From Kiritimatiellia bacterium (GTDB lineage Bacteria; Verrucomicrobiota; Kiritimatiellia; JAAZAB01): DNA of 14,127 nucleotides. The notes beneath the pieces are model-generated. The model ran no database searches. It was not told the DNA's origin and was given only the letters and a program-made list of their open reading frames with translations. Each line of letters opens with the position of its first letter. Position 1 is the first letter of the stretch. The position numbers and the translations under genes are program-made. The stretch spans positions 1 through 14,127 of the forward strand of contig JAGYMT010000012.1 in assembly GCA_018400335.1 (NCBI GenBank). Direction: 5' to 3'. Positions 1 to 6,103 of the stretch are shown in pieces.

Positions 1-18
1 TCAACGAAGTTGGCTAGC
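1..18. repeat. Copy of an 18-bp motif, inverted relative to 3456-3473
   Basis: The first 18 bases match the reverse complement of 3456-3473 at 16 of 18 positions, including an uninterrupted 11-base match (TCAACGAAGTT). Both copies are intergenic, one just before the aminotransferase gene and one just after ybaB. The window edge cuts off whatever lies to the left, so this may be one arm of a longer palindrome. By my rough estimate one or two such matches could occur by chance in 14 kb, but finding both in the small intergenic fraction is less expected. Confidence 0.4.
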
Positions 19-39
19 TTTAGTCAGAAGGAATCCATG

Positions 40-1374
40 ATGCACACTTCGACCGATATGCAATTGTCTCCCCAGGCCCGGCAGCTTAACGAACGAATCG
101 TGAAGACCTGCCCGGCGGTGCTGGAAATGCTTTCGGCCCGCGGACGCGCTATTTATTTTCCGAAGCTCGGCATACTGTCCCAGGCGGCTGCCGCTAAGGA
201 TAAAGACATCAACGCCACTATAGGCATGGCATTGGAAGAGGACGGCGGCCCCATGAGTCTTCCGTGCATCTCCGCCAATGTCAACCTGCCGGGCTCGGCG
301 ATATTTCCCTACGCGCCGAGCTTCGGTCGGCCTGATCTGCGAAAGGCCTGGAAAGCAATGCTCATGGAGAAGAACCCGTCGCTCCGGAACAAGTCTTTCA
401 GTCTGCCAGTTGTCACATCCGCTCTGACGCATGGTCTGAGTATGTGCGGCTACCTCTTTTGCGACAGCGGAGACAGCATTATCCTGCCCGACCTGTTCTG
501 GGAGAATTATGATCTGGTCTTCTCTCACGCCTACGGAGCGGAACTCAGGAGTTTTCCGATGTTTGACGATGACGGACGCTTCAACGCGGCAGGGCTAAGG
601 TCGAGTCTCGCGGAGGGCGGCCACGGCGGCAAGAAGATAGTATGCCTGAACTTCCCGAACAACCCGGCCGGCTACACGCCGACAACCGGCGAGATGCTGG
701 AAATCACTGAGGTGTTGCGCTCAGCCGCTGAAGCTGGCTCGAAGATAGTCGCGATAATTGACGATGCCTATTTCGGACTGGTCTTCGAAGACGGCGTTCA
801 TGAGGAGTCCGTTTTCGCCGGCCTATGCGACCTGCATCCGAACATTCTGGCCGTGAAGCTCGACGGTCCCACCAAGGAGGACTACGTGTGGGGGTTCCGG
901 ACGGGGTTTATGACTTTTGGTGCAGCCGGCGGAACCGCGGATGTCTACGATGCACTGGAAGCCAAGGCCGCCGGGGCGATTCGCGGAAGCATTTCCAATG
1001 CCTCCAACCTGGCACAGTCTCTTCTTGTCCGTGCCTGGGAATCCGGGGATTACGCCGGACAGAAGGCGGAGAAGCGGGGCATCCTCGAACGCCGCTACCG
1101 CAAGGTTCGGGAGATACTCGACGCCCATCCTGAATATCGGGAGGTCTTCGAGGCGCTTCCCTTCAATTCGGGCTATTTTATGTGCGTGCGCATGAAAGGG
1201 ATTGATCCGGAGCTGGTTCGCGGCAGACTTCTGGAGAAATATTCGACCGGCGTGATCGTGCTTAACGGCGTGGTCCGCTTGGCTTTCTCGGCGGTTCCGA
1301 CCGGCAAGCTGGAGCAGCTTTTCGACAACCTCTTCCGGGCAGGCTCGGAACTGGCGGCAGAGCGCGCGAAATGA
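40..1374 (+). CDS. PLP-dependent class I/II aminotransferase
   Basis: A 444-aa fold-type I aminotransferase, probably cytoplasmic, which would transfer an amino group between an amino acid and a 2-oxo acid; the substrate cannot be read from the sequence. Family landmarks are in order: the Asn of NNPAG near residue 208, the D-x-x-Y pair of DDAY at 241-244 (Asp to the pyridine nitrogen), the Schiff-base lysine in GPTKEDYVWGFR at about K279, and the following Arg at 287. The N-terminal third (phrases such as YFPKLGILSQ and NATIG) resembles a subgroup I associate with PVC-type and Bacteroidota genomes; that is recollection. ATG 40 is preferred over ATG 37 or TTG 10 because AAGGA at 28-32 sits 7 bases before it. 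The stop is 11 bases before dnaX, so they are probably cotranscribed, although no functional link is evident. Confidence 0.88.
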   Translation: MHTSTDMQLSPQARQLNERIVKTCPAVLEMLSARGRAIYFPKLGILSQAAAAKDKDINATIGMALEEDGGPMSLPCISANVNLPGSAIFPYAPSFGRPDLRKAWKAMLMEKNPSLRNKSFSLPVVTSALTHGLSMCGYLFCDSGDSIILPDLFWENYDLVFSHAYGAELRSFPMFDDDGRFNAAGLRSSLAEGGHGGKKIVCLNFPNNPAGYTPTTGEMLEITEVLRSAAEAGSKIVAIIDDAYFGLVFEDGVHEESVFAGLCDLHPNILAVKLDGPTKEDYVWGFRTGFMTFGAAGGTADVYDALEAKAAGAIRGSISNASNLAQSLLVRAWESGDYAGQKAEKRGILERRYRKVREILDAHPEYREVFEALPFNSGYFMCVRMKGIDPELVRGRLLEKYSTGVIVLNGVVRLAFSAVPTGKLEQLFDNLFRAGSELAAERAK

Positions 1375-1385
1375 GCGGGTGAACT

Positions 1386-3128
1386 ATGGCATACGAAGTA
1401 ATTGCTCGAAAGTGGCGTCCAAGGCAGTTTTCCGACGTCGTTGGACAGGACCACGTGATTCAAACCCTCGAGAACGCGATAAAGAGCGATCGAGTGGCGC
1501 ATGCCTACCTGTTTGTGGGCCCGCGCGGAACCGGGAAAACGTCAATCGCCCGCATATTCGCCAAGGCTCTCAATTGCGCCGACGGTCCGTCGGTCACCCC
1601 CTGCGACAAGTGCTCGTCATGTACCGAGATAACCTCGGGAGTGAGCCTTGACGTGCAGGAGATTGACGGCGCGTCCAACCGCGGAATTGAAGACATCAAG
1701 TCGCTTCGCGAAAAGGTGAAATACGTCTCCATGGGACGCTACAGGGTGTACATTATTGACGAGGTGCACATGCTCACCACGGAGGCGTTTAATGCGCTCC
1801 TTAAGACGCTCGAAGAGCCGCCGCCCCACGTTAAATTCATGTTCGCCACCACGGAGCCGCACAAGATTCCTATGACCATACTGTCACGCTGCCAGCGCTT
1901 CGACCTGCGCAGGATCCCCGTGAAACTTCTCACGGAGCGGCTCGCCCTCATAGCCGAGTCCGAGGGTGTGGCAGTGGATGCAAACGTTCTGCCCGCCCTC
2001 GCGAGGGCGGCGGAGGGCAGCCTGCGCGACGCTGAGTCCGGTCTGGACCAGATCATTTCCTTCAAGGGCAGGACGATCGTGGAAAACGATGTTCTCTCCG
2101 TGTTCGGACTTGTCGCGCGCGCGGCTCTCGAGGAACTGACGATGGCCGTGTTGAAGGGCGATATGGTCAGGGCGATCACGCTTGTAGAGGAGTTCGATGT
2201 TCAGGGGAAGGACGTGCAGAGACTGCTGGTGGAAATGCTGGAGCATTTTCTGCAGTTGCTGGTGTTCATACAGGGCGGGAAGAGCGCAATAGAGGGCGAC
2301 GTGTGGGAGGGCGCCCTTGAATCGTTCGAGATGGAGGCGGCGCTCTGCGATGCAGACCGCCTTATCAGGATCACGGAAATCCTGATTGAGACCATGGACC
2401 GGCTCCGCTACGCGCTCTCAAAGAAGACGCTACTGGAGGCCGCGCTCATACGGTGTGCCCGCGTGTCCGTTACCGTGTCGCTGGATGCTATTCTGGCAAG
2501 GATCAGTGAGTTGAAAGATGGACTGCCCCCGGAAGAATCGTCGGTTCGCGAACCTCTTGCCCCGTCCGCGTACACCGCGGATGCCGTCCGTCCTCCCCCC
2601 GATGCAGGGCCGACCCCTGTTCAAACGAAAGTGCAGTCCGAGGAGCCTGTCGAGAAGCCCGCCGCAACGGACCCGGAGCCGGGACGAGTTGACGAGATAG
2701 CCCTGATCAGGCAGAAGTGGCCCGATATTCTGGATTCCGTCGGCCGCGTGGCGACACTTGCCAAAAACGCGCTTGTCGATGCGTTCCCCGTCGCGGTTTC
2801 CGATGTTAATGTGATTGTCGGCCTCGACGGAGAATTTCCCGAAAGGACCGAGCATTTCAAGGTTGCCCGTAATCGCAATGTGCTTAATAAGGCGTTAAGC
2901 CGCGCGCTCGGCCGCTCTGTCTGCGCTGAATTCAAGATCGCGGATGTCGCCGCTATCAGACGGGAGTCGGCGATTCCGCCTGCTTCCGGGATTGGTCACG
3001 GCTCATCTCCGGAGAAGAACCAAACTGAAAATGGAGAAGCTGGTTCCGCAAAGAAGTGGGTGGCCGACGAAACGGTCCGGAAGACGATGGATCTTTTCAA
3101 CGGCTCAATTGTTGATGTTAAGGAGTGA
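1386..3128 (+). CDS. dnaX: DNA polymerase III subunit tau (clamp loader ATPase)
   Basis: This 580-aa protein is the ATPase of the clamp loader that places the beta clamp on primed DNA and tethers polymerase cores. The AAA+ domain is clear: Walker A GPRGTGKT at residues 45-52, four zinc-site cysteines at 64, 73, 76 and 79 (CDKCSSC), EIDGASNRG, the Walker B DEVH box at 125-128, LLKTLEEPP, and SRCQRFDLRR. The collar domain follows to about residue 370. A Pro/Glu-rich linker at about 380-440 is probably disordered, and a tau-type C-terminal domain ends the protein. I see no run of six or more A residues in the gene, so the E. coli style frameshift giving gamma is unlikely; only tau is expected. 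The ATG has only a weak upstream purine stretch. ybaB starts 1 base past the stop and its ribosome binding site lies inside the last dnaX codons, implying translational coupling. Confidence 0.97.
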   Translation: MAYEVIARKWRPRQFSDVVGQDHVIQTLENAIKSDRVAHAYLFVGPRGTGKTSIARIFAKALNCADGPSVTPCDKCSSCTEITSGVSLDVQEIDGASNRGIEDIKSLREKVKYVSMGRYRVYIIDEVHMLTTEAFNALLKTLEEPPPHVKFMFATTEPHKIPMTILSRCQRFDLRRIPVKLLTERLALIAESEGVAVDANVLPALARAAEGSLRDAESGLDQIISFKGRTIVENDVLSVFGLVARAALEELTMAVLKGDMVRAITLVEEFDVQGKDVQRLLVEMLEHFLQLLVFIQGGKSAIEGDVWEGALESFEMEAALCDADRLIRITEILIETMDRLRYALSKKTLLEAALIRCARVSVTVSLDAILARISELKDGLPPEESSVREPLAPSAYTADAVRPPPDAGPTPVQTKVQSEEPVEKPAATDPEPGRVDEIALIRQKWPDILDSVGRVATLAKNALVDAFPVAVSDVNVIVGLDGEFPERTEHFKVARNRNVLNKALSRALGRSVCAEFKIADVAAIRRESAIPPASGIGHGSSPEKNQTENGEAGSAKKWVADETVRKTMDLFNGSIVDVKE

Positions 3129-3129
3129 T

Positions 3130-3447
3130 ATGAAGAACATGTTCCAGATGATCAAAGAAGCGGCCTCGCTTCAGAAGAACGTGAAGAAGATTCAGTCGCA
3201 GTTGCGGGAGAAAACAGTCGAATACTCCAGCGGCCAGGGACAGGTGACCGTAAAGGCGAGGGGGGATGGTACAATAGCGCAGGTAAAGATGGACCCATCC
3301 GTGGTCGTTCCGGAGCGCGTCGCCGAGCTGGAGAAGATGACGCTCAAGGCCGTCGAGGGCGCGCTCGCGGAGGCTAAGAAACTGAGCGCCGCGGAGATGA
3401 AGGATTTCGCCTCCAAGATGGGATTGCCCGATCTGCCGGGCATGTAA
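3130..3447 (+). CDS. ybaB: YbaB/EbfC family nucleoid-associated protein
   Basis: A 105-aa dimeric DNA-binding protein of the YbaB/EbfC family, which coats DNA in the nucleoid and is often encoded between dnaX and recR, as here. The features seen are the amphipathic, coiled-coil-prone N-terminal helix (MKNMFQMIKEAASLQKNVKK), the central strand region with the GQGQVTVKARGDG turn, and a C-terminal helix with a Gly/Leu/Pro-rich tail ending PDLPGM. The length is typical for the family. The start at 3130 is chosen over the longer upstream extension, which only overlaps dnaX, because AAGGAG at 3119-3124 gives proper spacing. It is likely coupled to dnaX. A 180-bp repeat-bearing spacer follows before recR. 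Confidence 0.93.
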   Translation: MKNMFQMIKEAASLQKNVKKIQSQLREKTVEYSSGQGQVTVKARGDGTIAQVKMDPSVVVPERVAELEKMTLKAVEGALAEAKKLSAAEMKDFASKMGLPDLPGM

Positions 3448-3455
3448 GACGGATG

Positions 3456-3473
3456 GCCAGCTAACTTCGTTGA
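3456..3473. repeat. Copy of an 18-bp motif, inverted relative to 1-18
   Basis: Located 8 bases after the ybaB stop, this matches the reverse complement of window positions 1-18 at 16 of 18 sites. It abuts the GTTCAG hairpin that starts at 3476, so the two may form one composite intergenic element. The two copies bracket the aminotransferase-dnaX-ybaB block in opposite orientation. Confidence 0.4.
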
Positions 3474-3475
3474 AA

Positions 3476-3549
3476 GTGTTCAGTGGTTCAGATGTTCAGT
3501 GTTCAGTCCGGAAAAACTCCTGAACGCTGAACCCCTGAACACTGAACAC
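3476..3549. repeat. Long inverted repeat made of GTTCAG / CTGAAC units
   Basis: The left arm (3476-3506) holds four GTTCAG cores at 3478, 3486, 3494 and 3501. The right arm (3520-3549) holds four CTGAAC cores at 3520, 3527, 3535 and 3542. A 13-base loop (3507-3519) separates them. The arms align over about 30 positions with only a few mismatches and one single-base bulge, so the transcript could fold into a strong hairpin and the DNA could extrude a cruciform. No T-run follows the right arm, so this is not a standard intrinsic terminator. It could stabilise the 3' end of the ybaB message, partly attenuate read-through into recR, or be a dispersed genomic repeat; the window contains no transposase that would explain its mobility. 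Confidence 0.9.
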
Positions 3550-3583
3550 ATTGACTGAGAACATGTTATCAACGTCGAAATCA

Positions 3584-3610
3584 ATTGTTTGACTCATTTA
3601 GTCGAACAAT
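3584..3610. promoter_or_regulatory. 11-bp inverted repeat just upstream of the recR RBS
   Basis: ATTGTTTGACT at 3584-3594 and AGTCGAACAAT at 3600-3610 are complementary over 11 positions, ten Watson-Crick pairs and one pair that would be G-U in RNA, around a 5-base loop (CATTT). After an A/C mismatch two more pairs are possible (3581-3582 with 3612-3613). The stem ends 9 bases before the AGGAG ribosome binding site of recR at 3620-3624. It could be a leader hairpin affecting translation or mRNA stability, or an operator for a dimeric regulator. The TTGACT inside it has no well-placed -10 before the RBS, so I do not call a promoter here. Confidence 0.55.
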
Positions 3611-3627
3611 CGAAAATTTAGGAGCGA

Positions 3628-4236
3628 ATGGCTAAAAATCTTTCAGCTCTGGATGATCTTGCGGCCTGCTTCGGAAGACTTCCCGGTATAGGGCGCAGAT
3701 CGGCGCAACGGATCGCGATATATCTTGCGGTCAACGGAGGCTTGAGCAACGATCTTGAAGCAGCCCTTCGTAAGGCCGGGGAGAACCTGTGCTGCTGCTC
3801 GCGGTGCGGAAGCCTGACGACGCCCGACGCCGATCCGTGTGCAATATGCAGCGACCCGTCGAGGGATCCCGACGTGCTGTGCGTTGTGGAGAGCCCGTCT
3901 GACGTCTTCCTGCTTGAAAACGCGGGCGGCTATCGAGGCAGGTATCACGTTCTGATGGGCAGGATTTCCCCGATGGGCAGGCAGGGGCCGGACAGCATGC
4001 GCCTGGACGCTCTCAGAAAGAGGCTTGATACGGAGCCGATCAAGGAGGTGGTCCTCGCTCTCAACTCCGATGTTGAGAGTGAAGCTACCGCGGCGTATGT
4101 TCGCGACATGCTGGCGGACCGTCCGGTACGCATTTCGAGGCCCGCGATGGGCATCCCGGCGGGCAGCGGCATGGCGTATTCCGACCCGGTGACCCTGGCC
4201 CGGGCCATCAGAGGGCGCGAGCCGTTTGCGCAGTAG
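3628..4236 (+). CDS. recR: Recombination mediator RecR
   Basis: RecR (202 aa) works with RecO, and often RecF, to load RecA on SSB-coated single-stranded DNA at gaps. Family landmarks: a helix-hairpin-helix around LPGIGRRSAQR (residues 18-28), a four-cysteine zinc site formed by C57/C60 and C71/C74, then the Toprim domain starting at VLCVVESPSD (Glu 88), and the C-terminal ARAIRGR segment. The usual family motif GGELEY is replaced by GSGMAY (in PAGSGMAYSDPVTLARA), a modest variation. The length is typical. AGGAG at 3620-3624 supports this ATG. The dnaX-ybaB-recR order is widespread in bacteria, but here recR is separated from ybaB by 180 bp and from the next gene by 176 bp, and both spacers carry an inverted repeat. 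Confidence 0.97.
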   Translation: MAKNLSALDDLAACFGRLPGIGRRSAQRIAIYLAVNGGLSNDLEAALRKAGENLCCCSRCGSLTTPDADPCAICSDPSRDPDVLCVVESPSDVFLLENAGGYRGRYHVLMGRISPMGRQGPDSMRLDALRKRLDTEPIKEVVLALNSDVESEATAAYVRDMLADRPVRISRPAMGIPAGSGMAYSDPVTLARAIRGREPFAQ

Positions 4237-4250
4237 TCAGCAGTAGCCCA

Positions 4251-4349
4251 TGGAAGATTGGAATGATGGAATGATGGAAGGACGGAGCAACCAGACAGGG
4301 AAAGAAGTCCCATTCTCAATATTCCAGCATTCCAATATTCCAGCATTCC
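4251..4349. repeat. Inverted repeat of 8-bp-period GGAAT / ATTCC units
   Basis: The left arm carries GGAA(T/G) units at 4252, 4260, 4268 and 4276, an exact 8-bp period. The right arm carries ATTCC at 4321, 4329, 4337 and 4345, again 8 bp apart, plus a degenerate unit near 4312. About 23 of 26 positions pair in the best register, and because each arm is periodic the stem could also slide by one unit. The interior holds a small apical hairpin, GGGA (4298-4301) with TCCC (4308-4311). GGACGG at 4280-4285 is complementary to CCGTCC at 4350-4355, which offers an alternative fold. The element begins 14 bases after the recR stop. No T-run follows, so it is not a canonical terminator. Confidence 0.88.
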
Positions 4350-4412
4350 CGTCCCTATGAGACGATGGTAAACCTTAGTCCGCCGCCAAAAAAAGGGAAG
4401 GAGCAGTTCATC

Positions 4413-4607
4413 ATGGCATCATGTCCGAGTTCGACGAAGAATCTCTCGCGCTGCAATTGCAGTTTTGATTGTTCCAGGAAAGGCAACTGCTGCGAGTGCC
4501 TTCATTACCATCTCGCGATGAAGCAGCTGCCGGGCTGCGCCTTTCCGCCTGATGTCGAAAAAACGGGTGACCGTTCGTTCGCCAGATTCGCCAAGATATA
4601 CGCCTGA
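4413..4607 (+). CDS. Small cysteine-rich protein, DUF6485-like
   Basis: A 64-aa protein with eight cysteines, at positions 4, 14, 16, 20, 26, 27, 29 and 42, in the pattern CNCSFDCSRKGNCCECLHYH followed by LPGCAFPPDVEKTGDRSFARF. This matches my recollection of DUF6485, a short uncharacterised family whose cysteine and histidine residues suggest a metal-binding (zinc or Fe-S) role; no function is established to my knowledge. There is no signal peptide or membrane segment. ATG 4413 is preferred over ATG 4365 because AAGGAG lies at 4398-4403 with 9-base spacing and the upstream extension is not family-like. Its stop is 14 bases before tgt, which itself has a zinc-binding Cys3His site, so cotranscription with tgt is likely; a functional link is only a guess. 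Confidence 0.8.
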   Translation: MASCPSSTKNLSRCNCSFDCSRKGNCCECLHYHLAMKQLPGCAFPPDVEKTGDRSFARFAKIYA

Positions 4608-4621
4608 TCTCCGGTTGCCCT

Positions 4622-5740
4622 ATGTTTGAAATCATCGCAAGAGATTCTGAGTCGTCGGCACGGCTGGGGCTGCTTCACACCGCCCACGGCGCGGTTGAAA
4701 CGCCCGCCTTTATGCCCGTGGGAACCTACGGGGCGGTGAAGACAATGACCCCTCGCGATCTTGAAGGCGTGGGCGCACGGATCATCCTCTCGAACGCGTA
4801 TCACCTGAGCGTAAGGCCCGGCGCCGACCTTATCGAGCGCTCAGGCGGTCTGCACCGCTTTATGGGGTGGAGCGGCCCAATCCTGACCGACAGCGGCGGC
4901 TACCAGGTGTTCAGCCTTTCAGCAAGACGGAAGATCAGGGATGACGGTGTTGAGTTCGCATCGCATTTTGACGGGCGCACCCTGTTCATGGGTCCTGCCG
5001 AGGCCATGGCAATACAACGTGCGCTGGCTTCTGATATCGCAATGGTCTTCGACGACTGCGCCCCTTTTCCCTGCGACTATGAAAATGCTTGTAAATCCGT
5101 GGATCGCACTCTAAGATGGGCGGCTTCATGTGCTGAGCAGCCCCGCGCCGATGGCCAGCGGGTGTTCGGAATAGTGCAGGGGAGCTCTTATCCGGACCTC
5201 CGCGAACGCTGCGCGCAAGCCCTCGTGAAGCTCGGGTTCGACGGCTATGCCGTCGGGGGCGTGAGCGTGGGTGAGCCGGAAAAGGAGCTGCTTGAGGCTG
5301 CGGCTGTAAGCGTGGCGCACTTGCCCGTCGGAAAGCCGCGCTACTTGATGGGCGTGGGGCTTATGCACCAGATGGTCGAGGCCGTTGCCATGGGTGTTGA
5401 TTTGTTCGACTGCGTTGTACCCACGCGTTTTGCGCGTAACGGATCAGCGTTTACCCGCATGGGCGTCTACCCGGTGAAGGCGGCCGTGTATAAGGAGGAT
5501 TTTTCACCGATCGAGGAGGGATGCGGCTGCTACGTGTGCAGCAAATTTTCAAGGGCTTATGTCCGGCATCTCCTTAATATCGGCGAGATGCTCGGGCACA
5601 ATTTATTGACGTTTCATAACCTTTTTCGCTATATGGAGTTTATGCGTGAACTGAGACTGTCCATAGCGAACGGGACTTTTTCCGAATTCAGAAAGAACTG
5701 CTGCAGTCGCAAATTCAACCAGAAAAAGGAGGCAACATGA
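4622..5740 (+). CDS. tgt: tRNA-guanine transglycosylase (queuine/preQ1)
   Basis: Bacterial TGT (372 aa) exchanges guanine 34 of tRNAs with GUN anticodons for preQ1, a late step of queuosine synthesis. The active site is visible: Asp 90 in LTDSGGYQVFSL, the substrate pocket strand GIVQGS, and the nucleophile Asp 263 in VDLFDCVVPTRFARNG. The zinc site is complete: C301, C303 and C306 (CGCYVC) with H332 in LTFHNLFRYM. YMGVGLMHQM replaces the commoner GVGTPED stretch, and PTRFARNG replaces PTRNARNG; both are minor variations. Length is normal. No clear Shine-Dalgarno precedes ATG 4622, but the N-terminus aligns with the family as expected. The stop codon overlaps the yajC start by 4 bp (ATGA). 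tgt-yajC-secD-secF is a common bacterial order. Confidence 0.97.
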   Translation: MFEIIARDSESSARLGLLHTAHGAVETPAFMPVGTYGAVKTMTPRDLEGVGARIILSNAYHLSVRPGADLIERSGGLHRFMGWSGPILTDSGGYQVFSLSARRKIRDDGVEFASHFDGRTLFMGPAEAMAIQRALASDIAMVFDDCAPFPCDYENACKSVDRTLRWAASCAEQPRADGQRVFGIVQGSSYPDLRERCAQALVKLGFDGYAVGGVSVGEPEKELLEAAAVSVAHLPVGKPRYLMGVGLMHQMVEAVAMGVDLFDCVVPTRFARNGSAFTRMGVYPVKAAVYKEDFSPIEEGCGCYVCSKFSRAYVRHLLNIGEMLGHNLLTFHNLFRYMEFMRELRLSIANGTFSEFRKNCCSRKFNQKKEAT

Positions 5741-6099
5741 CAATCGCGGGAATGAGCACCGGTCTGATGGCAGGAATGATGGGCGCGCCTGGCGGAGCCC
5801 AGGGCGGTCAATCGCAGGGACTGATGATAGGCTGGCTGCTGATAATGGTTGCCCTTTTCTATTTCATGCTGATCCGTCCTCAACAGCGCAAGGAGAAGGC
5901 GCGGCGGAACATGGTGAGCAGCATCAAGAGCGGTGATCGGGTGCTGTTCGGCGGCGGACTGCTTGGAACGGTGACGAACGTCAAGGATCAAGTGTTCACT
6001 ATAAAGATAGCGGACAACACGAAGATCGACGTTGTCCGGGCGTCCGTCACCCGGGTGCTGGACAAGGACGAAGATGTTTCCGGCGATCAGAAGGAGTAA
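5737..6099 (+). CDS. yajC: Sec translocon accessory subunit YajC
   Basis: A 120-aa single-span membrane protein that associates with SecDF and the SecYEG translocon. A short Met/Gly-rich N-terminal stretch (to about residue 27) is followed by one membrane helix, roughly GLMIGWLLIMVALFYFMLI (residues 28-46), the family signature RPQQRKEK, and a cytoplasmic domain with the typical SIKSGDRVLFGGGLLGTV turn. It has a strong ribosome binding site, AAGGAGG at 5726-5732, lying inside the end of tgt, and the ATGA overlap suggests coupled translation. secDF begins 4 bases after its stop. Confidence 0.96.
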   Translation: MTIAGMSTGLMAGMMGAPGGAQGGQSQGLMIGWLLIMVALFYFMLIRPQQRKEKARRNMVSSIKSGDRVLFGGGLLGTVTNVKDQVFTIKIADNTKIDVVRASVTRVLDKDEDVSGDQKE

Positions 6100-6103
6100 T
6101 GTT

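Noticed and set aside
1386..3128. Programmed frameshift in dnaX giving a gamma product
   Set aside because: I find no A-run of six or more; the longest seen is five (2763-2767), so the E. coli type slippery site is absent.
3456..3473. Integron attC-like site
   Set aside because: The core triplets (GTTAGCT / AGCTAAC) do not fit the GTTRRRY and RYYYAAC consensus, and there is no cassette or integrase nearby.
3476..3560. Intrinsic terminator after ybaB
   Set aside because: The stem is strong but is followed by ACATTGACTG, not by a T-run, so the standard model does not apply.
3476..4349. CRISPR array
   Set aside because: The repeat units are only 5-6 bp at about 8-bp period in inverted arms, with no unique spacers and no cas genes.
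4365..4412. N-terminal extension of the cysteine-rich protein from ATG 4365
   Set aside because: There is no RBS at proper spacing before it, while ATG 4413 has AAGGAG, and the extra residues do not match the family.
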